This document shows positions 1-8,463 of a stretch of DNA of 30,642 bases, in pieces. Within the stretch, counting starts at the first letter, position 1, and each line of letters begins with the position of its first letter. A program made the translations under genes and the position numbers. The DNA lies in the NCBI GenBank assembly GCA_964387645.1, contig CAYLYM010000039.1:1-30642 (forward strand), read 5' to 3'. The notes beneath the pieces are model-generated. The model was not told the origin of the DNA and searched no databases. It was given only the letters and a program-made list of their open reading frames with translations. The stretch is from CAYLYM01 sp964387645 (GTDB lineage Bacteria > Calditrichota > Calditrichia > RBG-13-44-9).

Positions 1-96
1 CTGAACCCCATTGTCCTGAGCCCGTTTCAATACATCTGGTAAATCAGTTTGATAATGATTGAAGTGCAGATGGGTATGTGTATCCGTTAATAACAT
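1..96 (-). CDS. TatD-family metal-dependent hydrolase, N-terminal part only
   Basis: The reverse strand reads from an ATG at 96 into the window edge, giving 32 residues that begin MLLTDTHTHLHFNHY and continue with DLPDVLKRAQDNGV. The D-T-H-x-H start is the first metal-binding strand of TatD-type deoxyribonucleases (TIM-barrel, amidohydrolase-like), and the following aspartate-rich helix with 'A..NGV' is usual for the family. Members are cytoplasmic metal-dependent nucleases or phosphodiesterases. Only the first tenth of the protein is present, so the catalytic residues further on cannot be checked. The downstream NhaD-like gene on the same strand ends at 248 with a hairpin between them, so the two are probably separate transcription units. 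Confidence 0.8.
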   Translation of the reverse strand, partial: MLLTDTHTHLHFNHYQTDLPDVLKRAQDNGVQ

Positions 97-180
97 TTAG
101 CATTTGCTTCATTTAATTCGATTGACGACTTGTTATTTATGATCTTTTCTCATGTAATTAAAAATAGAATAAATGTTTAA

Positions 181-215
181 TAGCCGCCTTCTAAAAAAAT
201 TTTTGAAGACGGCTA
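181..215 (-). terminator. Hairpin after the NhaD-like gene, possible terminator
   Basis: TAGCCGCCTTC (181-191) pairs with GAAGACGGCTA (205-215), giving an 11-position stem with one C/A mismatch and an A/T-rich loop. It lies between the end of the antiporter gene and the TatD start. On the reverse strand it is followed by ATTAAACATTT, a poor U-tract, so termination is plausible but not certain. Confidence 0.45.
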
Positions 216-247
216 TAATTCTCACTAATTAGTTAGATTCATTTCTA

Positions 248-1759
248 TTAGAATAATACTTGCGTAACGATCCAGAAACTGGGTAACAGAATGAGCAAGG
301 AATATAGCATGTATCCAAAGAAGCTGGGCATTTTAATTCCTTGTTCTTCTGCAATGGATTTCACCATGAAATTGGGAGCATTTCCTATATAAGTCATGGC
401 ACCGAAAAATACGGCTCCAGCGCTTATTGCCTTAAGATAAACTGCCTGATGGGCAATGAGGCTTGCCACAGCCTGACGTTCAGGCATACCAGCAAAAAAT
501 TGACCAAGAGCTGAGTTTAAAAAGGTCAAATAGGTTGGAGCATTATCCAGGAAGCTGGATAATGAACCAGTAATCCAGAAATAATGCCAGGGTTCTTTCA
601 CAGCTTCGGTAATGAAATGCAATTCTCCTTCCACACCTGCTTTTAAAATTGCCAGGGCTGGGATGATGGTCATAAATATTCCAGCGAATAATTTGGCCAC
701 TTCCACAATTGGGAACCAACCGAATTCGTTTCCTTCCCGGATTTCCTGAGCTGTTGTTTTTAAAGAAAGAATACCCATTAGGACAAGGAAGAGATCTCTT
801 ATGATATTTTGGATATGCATTTCCACACCCAAAATGTTAACTTCTCCCAAGTGTACCAAACCACTAAAAAGTACTCCGCTAATTACACCAAATAGGAAAA
901 GCAGATTGTGTAAACCTCGTATCCTGAATCTTTCATCACTGTTTACTTTCATATGATTTTGTGGAGGATTGTTATGCCAGCCCTCCTGGCGAAATTTCAA
1001 GGAATCAAAAAGGAAAAAGAGTGTCAGTAATATACCAGCCACCAGTGCCATGTGGGGAAAAATATTAAGTGTCCAGAAGAAAGGGACACCATGAAGGAAT
1101 CCTAAAAAGAGTGGTGGGTCACCCAAAGGTGTTAAAGATCCACCAATATTGCTAACCAAAAAGATAAAGAAAATAATAAGGTGCACCTTGGATTTCCTGT
1201 ATTTATTCATTCGAATCATTGGGCGGATAAGCACCATAGAAGCTCCGGTTGTTCCAATCAAGGAAGCTAAAAAAGTACCAATTATCAACATGATGAGGTT
1301 CATAATAGGTGTACCAACCAAGGCACCTTCCACCAGAATCCCACCGGCTATAGTAAATAGAGCCCAGAGAAGAATGATGAAGGGGATATAATCGATAAGG
1401 TAAATGTGAACAATTTCGTGAAAAGCGTGTCCATGGTAAGCAAAAAGGAATGGAATTGCAAAAACTAATGCCCAAAAAGCAGACACCTTTCCAAAATGAT
1501 GGTGCCAAAAATGCGGAGCAACCAATGGGAAAATGGCAATCGAAAGGAGTATACCGATAAATGGAATCACGCTCCAAAGTGGTAATTCGGCTCCAAGGTT
1601 CACTTCATGCGAAAGGCCTTGCTCTTCACCACTCTGTTGTTGAGTTACCGCCTGACCGTGATGCTCCTGACCAGATTGTGAATAACCGGGATACACTAAA
1701 AATAAACTCAACAATATGATTGCGATTGTTAAAGATCGGCTAACTGATAAAGTCTTCAT
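248..1759 (-). CDS. NhaD-like Na+/H+ antiporter (ion transporter superfamily)
   Basis: A 503-residue inner-membrane protein with many hydrophobic segments. The first 27 residues form a signal-like hydrophobic helix ending near GYSQ, followed by a polar stretch rich in Gln, Glu and His. The core carries motifs of the ArsB/NhaD branch of the ion transporter superfamily: GTTGASMVLIRP, SNIGGSLTPLGDPPLFLGF and SSFLDNAPTYLTF. Such proteins exchange Na+ (sometimes Li+) for H+ and help hold internal pH and sodium. The start ATG at 1759 has GGGACCAGGA just upstream. The next gene is divergent. The family is clear; ion specificity is inferred. A citrate or anion carrier of the same superfamily is less likely given the GDPP and LDNAP motifs. 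Confidence 0.85.
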   Translation of the reverse strand: MKTLSVSRSLTIAIILLSLFLVYPGYSQSGQEHHGQAVTQQQSGEEQGLSHEVNLGAELPLWSVIPFIGILLSIAIFPLVAPHFWHHHFGKVSAFWALVFAIPFLFAYHGHAFHEIVHIYLIDYIPFIILLWALFTIAGGILVEGALVGTPIMNLIMLIIGTFLASLIGTTGASMVLIRPMIRMNKYRKSKVHLIIFFIFLVSNIGGSLTPLGDPPLFLGFLHGVPFFWTLNIFPHMALVAGILLTLFFLFDSLKFRQEGWHNNPPQNHMKVNSDERFRIRGLHNLLFLFGVISGVLFSGLVHLGEVNILGVEMHIQNIIRDLFLVLMGILSLKTTAQEIREGNEFGWFPIVEVAKLFAGIFMTIIPALAILKAGVEGELHFITEAVKEPWHYFWITGSLSSFLDNAPTYLTFLNSALGQFFAGMPERQAVASLIAHQAVYLKAISAGAVFFGAMTYIGNAPNFMVKSIAEEQGIKMPSFFGYMLYSLLILLPSFWIVTQVLF

Positions 1760-1955
1760 TCCTGGTCCCTTTTCTCTTGTTTAGTTTCCTTAAATATTTT
1801 AAAGTAATTTGGCGCACAATCTAAAAAACAAAAAGTATAATTTCAAAGTCTTAATTTAAATTAATGGTTGAATTGTTCAAATCTTCTTCATTAAAATGTT
1901 TTATTTTAAAGTGGCTTAATTTATTGATACTTGTTTAAAAAGGAGGAATAAATTT

Positions 1956-3983
1956 ATGCAAACAAGGTTAATTTTGATTTTACTTCTTACTTGTAGTTTT
2001 TCCATCTTTGCTGCACGCCCCATTCAGTTTGAAGATATGTTCAACATGGGTAGAGTGGCAGATCCACAAATCTCGCCAGACGGAAAATGGATCGCATTCA
2101 CAATTACTTACTATAACATTGACGATAATTCAAAAAACAGCGACATCTATCTCGTTTCTACGGATGGAAAATCAACCCGACAGTTAACATTTAATTCAAA
2201 GGCAGATTTTTCACCAAGGTGGTCTCTCTCCGGAAAGGAGCTGGCCTTCATTTCCACACGTGATGGTTTGCCGCAAATTTACATTTTTAATATGAAAGGT
2301 GGAGAAGCCGAAAAAATTACTGATATTCCAACTGGAGTAAACAGCTTTGTATGGTCACCTGACGAGAAATTTTTTGCTGTTTCAACAAACATGTTACCCG
2401 AAGCTGATTCCCCACAAAAAAGTATCGAACTGGAAAAGAAAAAGAAAAAAAGCAAAGGTACAGGACGGGAAATTGACCGATTGCTTTACCGTCACTGGAA
2501 TCACTGGAGAGATGGGAAATATAGTCATGTAATTCTAATAAACCGCCAGGGTGAGTTTTTACTTGATTTGACTCCCGGTCCGCACGATACTCCTCCTATT
2601 TCCCTTGGCAGCAGCCACGACTTTGTTTTCTCGCCTGATGGAAAATACCTTTGTTTTGTAAAGAATCCAGATCCGATTGTTGCCATAAGCACCAACAACG
2701 ATATCTGGATGACACCGGTAGACAAATTAGCACACCAGCAGATTACATTCCGAGCAGGCAATGATAACGGACCATGTTTTTCTCCCAATGGGAGGTACCT
2801 GGCATACCTTTCCATGGAAAAAGAGGGATTCGAAGCTGATCAACAAAATTTATTCATCTACGATCTCCAAACCCATCGGAGACGTAATCTTACCGAAACG
2901 TTAGACCGTTCCGTCTCTGATTTTGTCTGGTCTCCTGATAGTAAAAAAATTTACTTTTATGTCCCTCATCATGGACGTCATCGCCTATATGAAGTGAATA
3001 TAAAAAATGCTCGACGAAGACTGCTCCTGGAAAACCACTATCTGCGTGGATTAGCCTGCAGTCCGGATGGTAAATTCCTTGTATTGGAACGTGAGGCGGT
3101 CAATCAACCTGTAGAACTTTATCGATTCGATATCAAAAAGAAAAAATTAACTCAATTAACTTTTGTAAATAAAAAACGTCTTAAAGAATTGGAAATGAAT
3201 CCATTAGAAGATTATTGGTTTATAGGTGCGAATAACGATTCAGTACATCTTTTGATGTTAAAACCACCTCAATTTGATCCATCGAAAAAATATCCCATGG
3301 TTTCTCTTATCCACGGGGGACCACAAGGCGCTTGGGGAGATGATTTCCACTACCGATGGAATGCAGAAATGTTTGCTTCACCAGGGTATGTGGTAATCAT
3401 GATCAATTTTCACGGAAGTCGGGGTTATGGGCAGAAATTTTGTGATGCGGTAAGTAAAAATTGGGGCGGTTGGCCCTATGAAGATATTATGATCGGGACA
3501 AAATGGGTTGCCCAGAATTTTGATTTCATCGATCCAGACCGAATTGGTGCGGCTGGCGCTTCTTACGGCGGTTTTATGATTAATTGGATCGAAGGCCATA
3601 ATGATGAAGGTCTGTTTAAATGTCTGATTTCGCACGATGGCGTTTTCGAACAGGTGAGTATGTTCGGTGCTACGGAGGAATTATGGTTTCCAACCTGGGA
3701 ATTTAATGGATATCCCTGGCAAAAAGGAAGTTTGTATCAAAAGTGGAATCCAATAAATTATGTGGATCATTTTAAAACACCCATGTTAATTATTCATGGT
3801 GAACATGATTATCGTGTACCTTACACCCAGGGATTACAGCTTTTCACGGCCCTCCAATTGAAAGGTGTAGACTCTAAATTACTCTTTTTCCCAGATGAAG
3901 ACCATTTTGTCCAAAAGCCGAAAAATGCCCGGCAATGGTGGGAAAATGTCCATGCCTGGCTAAGTAAATATCTACGTCCATGA
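1956..3983 (+). CDS. Secreted S9-family serine peptidase (prolyl oligopeptidase/acyl-aminoacyl peptidase-like)
   Basis: The 675-residue protein starts with a signal peptide (MQTRLILILLLTCSFSIFA, likely cut before or near ARPI). Residues about 25-410 contain repeated 'SPDGK' and 'SPDSK' blades of a WD40/PD40-type beta-propeller that gates access to the active site. The C-terminal alpha/beta-hydrolase domain (about 415-675) has HGGP, the nucleophile motif GASYGG (Ser536), the acid in GEHDYRVP (Asp618) and the histidine in DEDHFV (His650), a full catalytic triad. AGGAGG at 1941-1946 sits ten bases before the ATG, which fixes the start. It probably degrades oligopeptides in the periplasm or outside the cell. 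Exact specificity cannot be read from sequence. It appears to be a single-gene unit. Confidence 0.92.
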   Translation: MQTRLILILLLTCSFSIFAARPIQFEDMFNMGRVADPQISPDGKWIAFTITYYNIDDNSKNSDIYLVSTDGKSTRQLTFNSKADFSPRWSLSGKELAFISTRDGLPQIYIFNMKGGEAEKITDIPTGVNSFVWSPDEKFFAVSTNMLPEADSPQKSIELEKKKKKSKGTGREIDRLLYRHWNHWRDGKYSHVILINRQGEFLLDLTPGPHDTPPISLGSSHDFVFSPDGKYLCFVKNPDPIVAISTNNDIWMTPVDKLAHQQITFRAGNDNGPCFSPNGRYLAYLSMEKEGFEADQQNLFIYDLQTHRRRNLTETLDRSVSDFVWSPDSKKIYFYVPHHGRHRLYEVNIKNARRRLLLENHYLRGLACSPDGKFLVLEREAVNQPVELYRFDIKKKKLTQLTFVNKKRLKELEMNPLEDYWFIGANNDSVHLLMLKPPQFDPSKKYPMVSLIHGGPQGAWGDDFHYRWNAEMFASPGYVVIMINFHGSRGYGQKFCDAVSKNWGGWPYEDIMIGTKWVAQNFDFIDPDRIGAAGASYGGFMINWIEGHNDEGLFKCLISHDGVFEQVSMFGATEELWFPTWEFNGYPWQKGSLYQKWNPINYVDHFKTPMLIIHGEHDYRVPYTQGLQLFTALQLKGVDSKLLFFPDEDHFVQKPKNARQWWENVHAWLSKYLRP

Positions 3984-4112
3984 ACCTTGGGGTGAGTCTG
4001 ATTTTGTGAAAAATTACAGAAAAATTCACAAGGGTTTTGGAGTGAGAATTAAATATCAAATCAATATCGAACCATTTCAATTAGATTTCTAATTGTAAAC
4101 ACGGAGAGAACA

Positions 4113-4958
4113 ATGGATATTGGCAAGTATAATGTTCAATTGATTGATGCCGGTCGCTACCGTTTGGATGGTGGCGCCATGTTTGGAGTTGTTCCTCGCA
4201 CTTTGTGGGAAAAAGAATATCCCCCCGATGAAAAGAACCGCATCCTGCTGGCTTTGAATACTTTGTTATTAGTGGGAAATGAACATGTTATTCTCATTGA
4301 TACAGGTGCCGGTGATAAATTTACTGAGAAATATGCAAACATTTATGCCATCGATTATTCCGAACATTCACTTCTTAAATCATTAAACGAACACGGAGTG
4401 CAACCAGAAGATGTTACTGATGTGATTATTACTCATCTGCATTTCGATCATGTAGGCGGAGCTACTCGATACAATGACAGAGGTGACTTAGAATTACAAT
4501 TCCCTAATGCCATTCATTATATTCAAAAACGGCAGTTGGAATGGGCACAAAAACGCTTTGAAAAAGATCGGGCGAGCTACCTGTCAGAAAATATTGATCC
4601 ACTTTTAGATTCGGGGAAAGTCGAGATTTTAGATGGTCCGGTCAAATTGTTCGAAGGCGTAGATATTCTTATTTCTGATGGTCACACTTTCGCTCAGCAA
4701 ATGGTTTTGATTTATGACGAGGAAAGAAAACTCCTCTATGCGGCTGATCTTATTCCCCTCGCAGCCCATGTGGCGATCCCCTGGGTTATGGCCTATGATC
4801 TTTCACCTATGGTAACCATAAAAGAAAAAAAGGAACTTCTTCAAAAGGCGGTTGATGAAAATTGGATGATATTTTTCGAACATGATCCTCGCACTCCATG
4901 TGCCACTATCGAAAAAGGAGAAAAAGGATTCGAAGTAGGCGCACCGGTTCCTCTTTAG
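4113..4958 (+). CDS. Metallo-beta-lactamase-fold hydrolase (lactonase-like)
   Basis: The 281-residue cytoplasmic protein has the complete di-metal site of the fold: THLHFDH (His108, His110, Asp112, His113), GHT (His191), AAD (Asp212) and EHD (His257). Length, the early conserved region and the position of the last histidine resemble N-acyl homoserine lactonase and YtnP-like members, but the substrate cannot be decided, so 'lactonase-like' is only a family hint. GGAGA precedes the ATG at a normal distance. It follows the S9 peptidase by 129 bases on the same strand. An imperfect TTGTGAA/TTCACAA pairing lies in that gap without a U-tract, so co-transcription is possible. Confidence 0.88.
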   Translation: MDIGKYNVQLIDAGRYRLDGGAMFGVVPRTLWEKEYPPDEKNRILLALNTLLLVGNEHVILIDTGAGDKFTEKYANIYAIDYSEHSLLKSLNEHGVQPEDVTDVIITHLHFDHVGGATRYNDRGDLELQFPNAIHYIQKRQLEWAQKRFEKDRASYLSENIDPLLDSGKVEILDGPVKLFEGVDILISDGHTFAQQMVLIYDEERKLLYAADLIPLAAHVAIPWVMAYDLSPMVTIKEKKELLQKAVDENWMIFFEHDPRTPCATIEKGEKGFEVGAPVPL

Positions 4959-5026
4959 AATATAAACCCTTTAGAAAAAAGATTTCAGCATGCAAGCGAA
5001 ATGTGAGGAGAGGATGAGTAAATAAA

Positions 5027-5935
5027 TCATTCAGGTGAGGTGAGAGGTGTCCTGGGAGCGTGGAAAAAAGTAAGATACGTACCTGAAATGACCAGTGCCG
5101 CACCCAATAACTGCGGAAGATTTAATAACTCCCGGTAAAAGAGCCATGAAGCAGCAATCGTGACAACCGGAATAAGGTTGGAAAAAATAGCTACCTGGGA
5201 AGCTTGTAATCGACTCAAAGAATGATTTAAAATAAAATAAGCAATAACTGAACATCCCACAGCTAAATAAAGCACATTAAGGAAAATAAAGGGATCGGGG
5301 ATAACGTTTTTTCTCCGGATGGTTTCTATAAGAGCTGCGGGAAAAAAGAATAAAGTTGCTACCACGGTCTGATAAAAGGTGATTGAAATGGGTGAATATT
5401 TCCGGGTTAATTTACGGCAGAATACATTGTATAAACCGGCGGAGAGGGCTGCACCAAGTGTGAGAAAATTTCCTAAGAGAGGATTGGGAGCTAAGAAGCT
5501 TTGTCTCTGCCAGGAAAAAATGAGATAAATCCCACAAATTGAGATCATAATTCCCAAAATTCCCACAAAGGAAGTTTTTTCTTTTAGAATCCAGGCGGAA
5601 AAAATCATGCTAAAGACCGGAATGGTTGCGATAATAAGCGAAACGCTGGAAGGAGTGGTAAAACGGATACCAAAGGTTTCAAATATGAAATAACCGACAG
5701 GTTCGATCAACGTAAGAAGCAATAAATCTTTCCAATCTTTTCGGTCAATGAAATATACTTCTCTTCTTTTCCAAAACAGAAAAACGAATATTAAAAGAGC
5801 AAAAAAATACCGGCCGAAGATGAGTTGAAATATTCCCAGACCCATTAGTGCATTTTTTGAAGCAATAAATGAAAAACCAAATAATAAGGTCATAATTAAA
5901 AGTAATATAAAATACCTGGCGTTTGGCATTTTCAA
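5027..5935 (-). CDS. EamA-family permease of the drug/metabolite transporter superfamily
   Basis: The 302-residue protein has about ten hydrophobic helices arranged as two EamA repeats (roughly residues 8-140 and 152-292). It has the usual features of the family, such as a helix 1 with 'FGFSFIASKNALM', 'PSSVSLIIATIPVFSMIFSA' at the repeat end and 'SRLQASQVAIFSNLIPVVT' in the second repeat. These permeases export metabolites or amino acids; the substrate is unknown here. The first codon is either TTG at 5935 or ATG at 5929. GGAGG seven bases before the TTG favours the TTG, which overlaps the TGA of the upstream YhbY gene, suggesting translational coupling of the two genes. Confidence 0.88.
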   Translation of the reverse strand: MKMPNARYFILLLIMTLLFGFSFIASKNALMGLGIFQLIFGRYFFALLIFVFLFWKRREVYFIDRKDWKDLLLLTLIEPVGYFIFETFGIRFTTPSSVSLIIATIPVFSMIFSAWILKEKTSFVGILGIMISICGIYLIFSWQRQSFLAPNPLLGNFLTLGAALSAGLYNVFCRKLTRKYSPISITFYQTVVATLFFFPAALIETIRRKNVIPDPFIFLNVLYLAVGCSVIAYFILNHSLSRLQASQVAIFSNLIPVVTIAASWLFYRELLNLPQLLGAALVISGTYLTFFHAPRTPLTSPE

Positions 5936-6213
5936 TCTTCAGCCTCCGGGAAGGGTCTGTAAAATAAAATGGTATTCCCTAAAATTTGGATTACCTGAGA
6001 AGAAGTCAAACTTGCCAACCTTTCAGCGACTTCCTCTTTTGGAATTGGACATGTATCTAACACTTTCAATTTAATGAGTTCTTTTGTTTGAAAGGAATTC
6101 TCGATGGTTTGTACAGTGCCCTGAGAAATTCCTTCTTTCCCAATCCAGATTTCCACCTTCAATTTGTTGCCCTGAGCCCGAAGTGCCCGTTTTTCTTTTC
6201 CAGTTAAGACCAT
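5932..6213 (-). CDS. yhbY: YhbY-type CRM-domain RNA-binding protein (ribosome assembly)
   Basis: The 93-residue protein is a single CRM domain: TGKEKRALRAQGNKLK, then IGKEG (residues 24-28, the GxxG-like RNA-binding loop), 'LIKLKVLD' and a closing 'VIQILGNTILFYRP'. The family binds pre-50S ribosomal RNA and helps large-subunit assembly. Length matches the family. It is the first gene of a two-gene reverse-strand unit with the EamA permease, whose start codon overlaps this stop. The function call is strong. The link to a transporter is probably only positional. Confidence 0.9.
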   Translation of the reverse strand: MVLTGKEKRALRAQGNKLKVEIWIGKEGISQGTVQTIENSFQTKELIKLKVLDTCPIPKEEVAERLASLTSSQVIQILGNTILFYRPFPEAED

Positions 6214-6495
6214 GATATCCTCGTTTTACAGTTTTTATTAAAATTTTTTGTGACCGTTTTTAGCAAAGTGCGAATTTATGGATATTTTTATCGTCAAGCA
6301 ATGTCCTGGAGATTTATGGTAAAGTTGTAAAGATGAAAGTTAGCTGCATAATTTAACTCGGATTATTCACTAACCAGGAAACATAGTTACCCAAAAAGAA
6401 CCTCAGGTAATCATTTTCGGCTTGTTTAAACGAGCATTTGCTTTTAATTTTATTAACAATTCCCGGATAAATTGAAAAAGTAAAATTGTTTTGTA

Positions 6496-7329
6496 ATGAG
6501 AAGGCTACAATTATTTTTTTACTTAATACATCTATTAGTTATTCAATCCTGGTTGATGGCGCAGAATACAGCCAAAGTCTGGCAGTATTTGGAAGAAGGA
6601 CTCTATCTGGGTATTTTTGATGCGCCCATTAAATCGAAAATGGGGGATTCTAAAATAACGGTTCTAAAGATTGACCCGGCGTTTTTTGATATCAATATTT
6701 ATTGTGCCAGTGAATATCAGAAAAAATTGCGTACAGCTCGGGATTGGGCTTTAGAGTTTGGCTTATCGGCCTGTATCAACGCCGGCATGTATGCCACCGA
6801 TTATCTGACATCGGTTGGGTATTTGAAATGCGGTAGTCATTTGAATAATCCCTATATAAATAAAGCCTATAATAGTATTTTTGCCTGTGATCCTGTTGGA
6901 GATGATGTCCCACCGATAAAGTTGATCGACCGTCGTTGCGAGGATTTTTCACAATGGAAAGACAAGTATAATTCATTTTCACAAAGTATCCGAATGATCA
7001 GTTGTCATAGAAAAAACGTCTGGAAGCAACAGCCGCGTCAATGGAGCATTGCTGCCCTTGGTATCGACCAATCAGGAAACCTATTGCTAATTCATTGCCG
7101 TTCTCCTTATTCGGTTCACGATTTTATTAATATGTTGTTAGTACTGCCTTTGGATATTCAACAGGCGATGTACCTGGAAGGCGGTCCTGAGGCCAGTTTA
7201 TACTTTAGAAGTAAAAATTTGGAAAGGGAACTTGTGGGAATTTATGAAACAAGTTTCCTGGTAAGTAATGATAATAGGATGGCCTTGAAAATTCCCAACA
7301 TTATTGGAATCAAAAGAAAATCGAATTAA
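6496..7329 (+). CDS. Exported phosphodiester glycosidase-like (NAGPA/DUF2233) protein
   Basis: The 277-residue product begins with a signal peptide (about residues 1-22, ending LMAQN). It then shows the fold signature of the phosphodiester glycosidase domain, whose human relative uncovers mannose-6-phosphate: ITVLKIDP, INAGMY (95-100) and YLEGGPEASLYF (226-237), where the Gly-Gly-Pro loop is part of the active site. Bacterial members act on sugar phosphodiesters at the cell surface, but the substrate here is unknown. There is no convincing ribosome binding site before ATG 6496. An earlier in-frame start was not seen. It is flanked by a long gap upstream and by a convergent gene downstream. 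Confidence 0.8.
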   Translation: MRRLQLFFYLIHLLVIQSWLMAQNTAKVWQYLEEGLYLGIFDAPIKSKMGDSKITVLKIDPAFFDINIYCASEYQKKLRTARDWALEFGLSACINAGMYATDYLTSVGYLKCGSHLNNPYINKAYNSIFACDPVGDDVPPIKLIDRRCEDFSQWKDKYNSFSQSIRMISCHRKNVWKQQPRQWSIAALGIDQSGNLLLIHCRSPYSVHDFINMLLVLPLDIQQAMYLEGGPEASLYFRSKNLERELVGIYETSFLVSNDNRMALKIPNIIGIKRKSN

Positions 7330-7467
7330 GTGGGGGGATAAATTGTTTTAAAATCCTGGAAATTATTCATAATTAACAGAATACTCTTTATGTTTATATT
7401 TTAAAATATAACGCCGGGATTATCTCTAAAAGTCATATTGGTATCCTCGACGAATTGGATAATCCAT

Positions 7468-8283
7468 TTACAAAAACAACTCCGTTAATTTCCCTTTCAG
7501 ATATTCAAAGGCCTCTGGAACGTTATCTACAATTTTGAATAATTTCAGATCTTCCTCATCAATAACCAAATGATCCACCATATATTGAAAGTTGACAACA
7601 TTGTTCCAATATTCTTTTCCATACAAAACGACGGGCATCTTTTTTTGTAACTTATTGGTTTGAATAAGGGTCAACACCTCGAACAGTTCATCCAACGTGC
7701 CAAATCCACCGGGAAAGACAACCAATGCTTTGGCCAAATAGATAAACCAGAATTTTCTCATAAAAAAGTAATGAAACTCAAAATTCAATTCTGGAGTAAT
7801 GAAATTGTTAGGATCCTGTTCCAGAGGAATGGAAATATTCAAGCCAATGGATTTGCCTTCGGGAACGTCCGCCGCACCACGGTTAGCAGCTTCCATAATA
7901 CCTGGTCCACCACCAGAACAAATAATAAACCGGTGATGTGAATTAACAATACTTCTAGACCATTTCGTTAATAATCGGGCCAATTCCCGTGCATCATCAT
8001 AATAACGGGACATTTCTAATTGTCTTTTAGCCCAATGTAGTTTTTTCTGTGTTTCCTCGTTCTTCTTTTTCTCATAGAGTTCTTGTGCCTCTTCGTAGAT
8101 CTTCTTTGCCCTTATACTATCTACTAAACGGGCAGAACCAAAAAACACAATAGTATCTTTCACTTGTTGATCCCTGAATCTTGCAGCAGGTTCCAAATAT
8201 TCAGCCAAAATACGTATCGTCCGAGCATCACGGCTGCTGATGAAAGCAGGATTTTTGTAAGCCTTTTGAACTTTCGTTGTCAT
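7468..8283 (-). CDS. LOG-family nucleotide phosphoribohydrolase-like protein
   Basis: The Rossmann-fold protein has the two diagnostic motifs GGGPGIMEAANRGA (124-137) and PGGFGTLDE (191-199), where Arg and Glu of the PGGxGTxxE box are catalytic in cytokinin-activating LOG enzymes. Such proteins hydrolyse nucleoside 5'-monophosphates to base and ribose 5-phosphate; older annotations call them lysine decarboxylases, which is wrong for this motif set. I start at ATG 8283 because AAGG lies eight bases upstream; a GTG at 8292 overlaps that signal and would add three residues. An insert rich in Lys and Glu (about 58-95) follows the first strand and lengthens it to 271 residues. Confidence 0.88.
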   Translation of the reverse strand: MTTKVQKAYKNPAFISSRDARTIRILAEYLEPAARFRDQQVKDTIVFFGSARLVDSIRAKKIYEEAQELYEKKKNEETQKKLHWAKRQLEMSRYYDDARELARLLTKWSRSIVNSHHRFIICSGGGPGIMEAANRGAADVPEGKSIGLNISIPLEQDPNNFITPELNFEFHYFFMRKFWFIYLAKALVVFPGGFGTLDELFEVLTLIQTNKLQKKMPVVLYGKEYWNNVVNFQYMVDHLVIDEEDLKLFKIVDNVPEAFEYLKGKLTELFL

Positions 8284-8399
8284 CTTCTTCACCTTAAGTT
8301 ATTTTTTAAAGTCTGTCTTAATCAGTATAAAAATTACCAGGAGTTTTTTTACACCAGAATAACTAGCTTGGATCCGTATTTATATAAAAAAATGTCATA

Positions 8400-8421
8400 C
8401 CGTTATTTCATAAATAAACGG
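8400..8421 (-). terminator. Possible terminator after the broken peptidase gene
   Basis: CCGTTATTT (8400-8408) pairs with AAATAAACGG (8412-8421) with one bulged A. On the reverse strand the stem is followed, after TATGACA, by seven Us. The delay before the U-tract weakens the call. Confidence 0.35.
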
Positions 8422-8463
8422 CTAAGTTTATCCTTTTCTTTAAAGTTTATATCACATAAAACC

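Noticed and set aside
7395..7410. Perfect 16-base palindrome TATATTTTAAAATATA between convergent genes
   Set aside because: Composed only of A and T, with no G-C clamp or U-tract; such palindromes are expected by chance in this AT-rich spacer.
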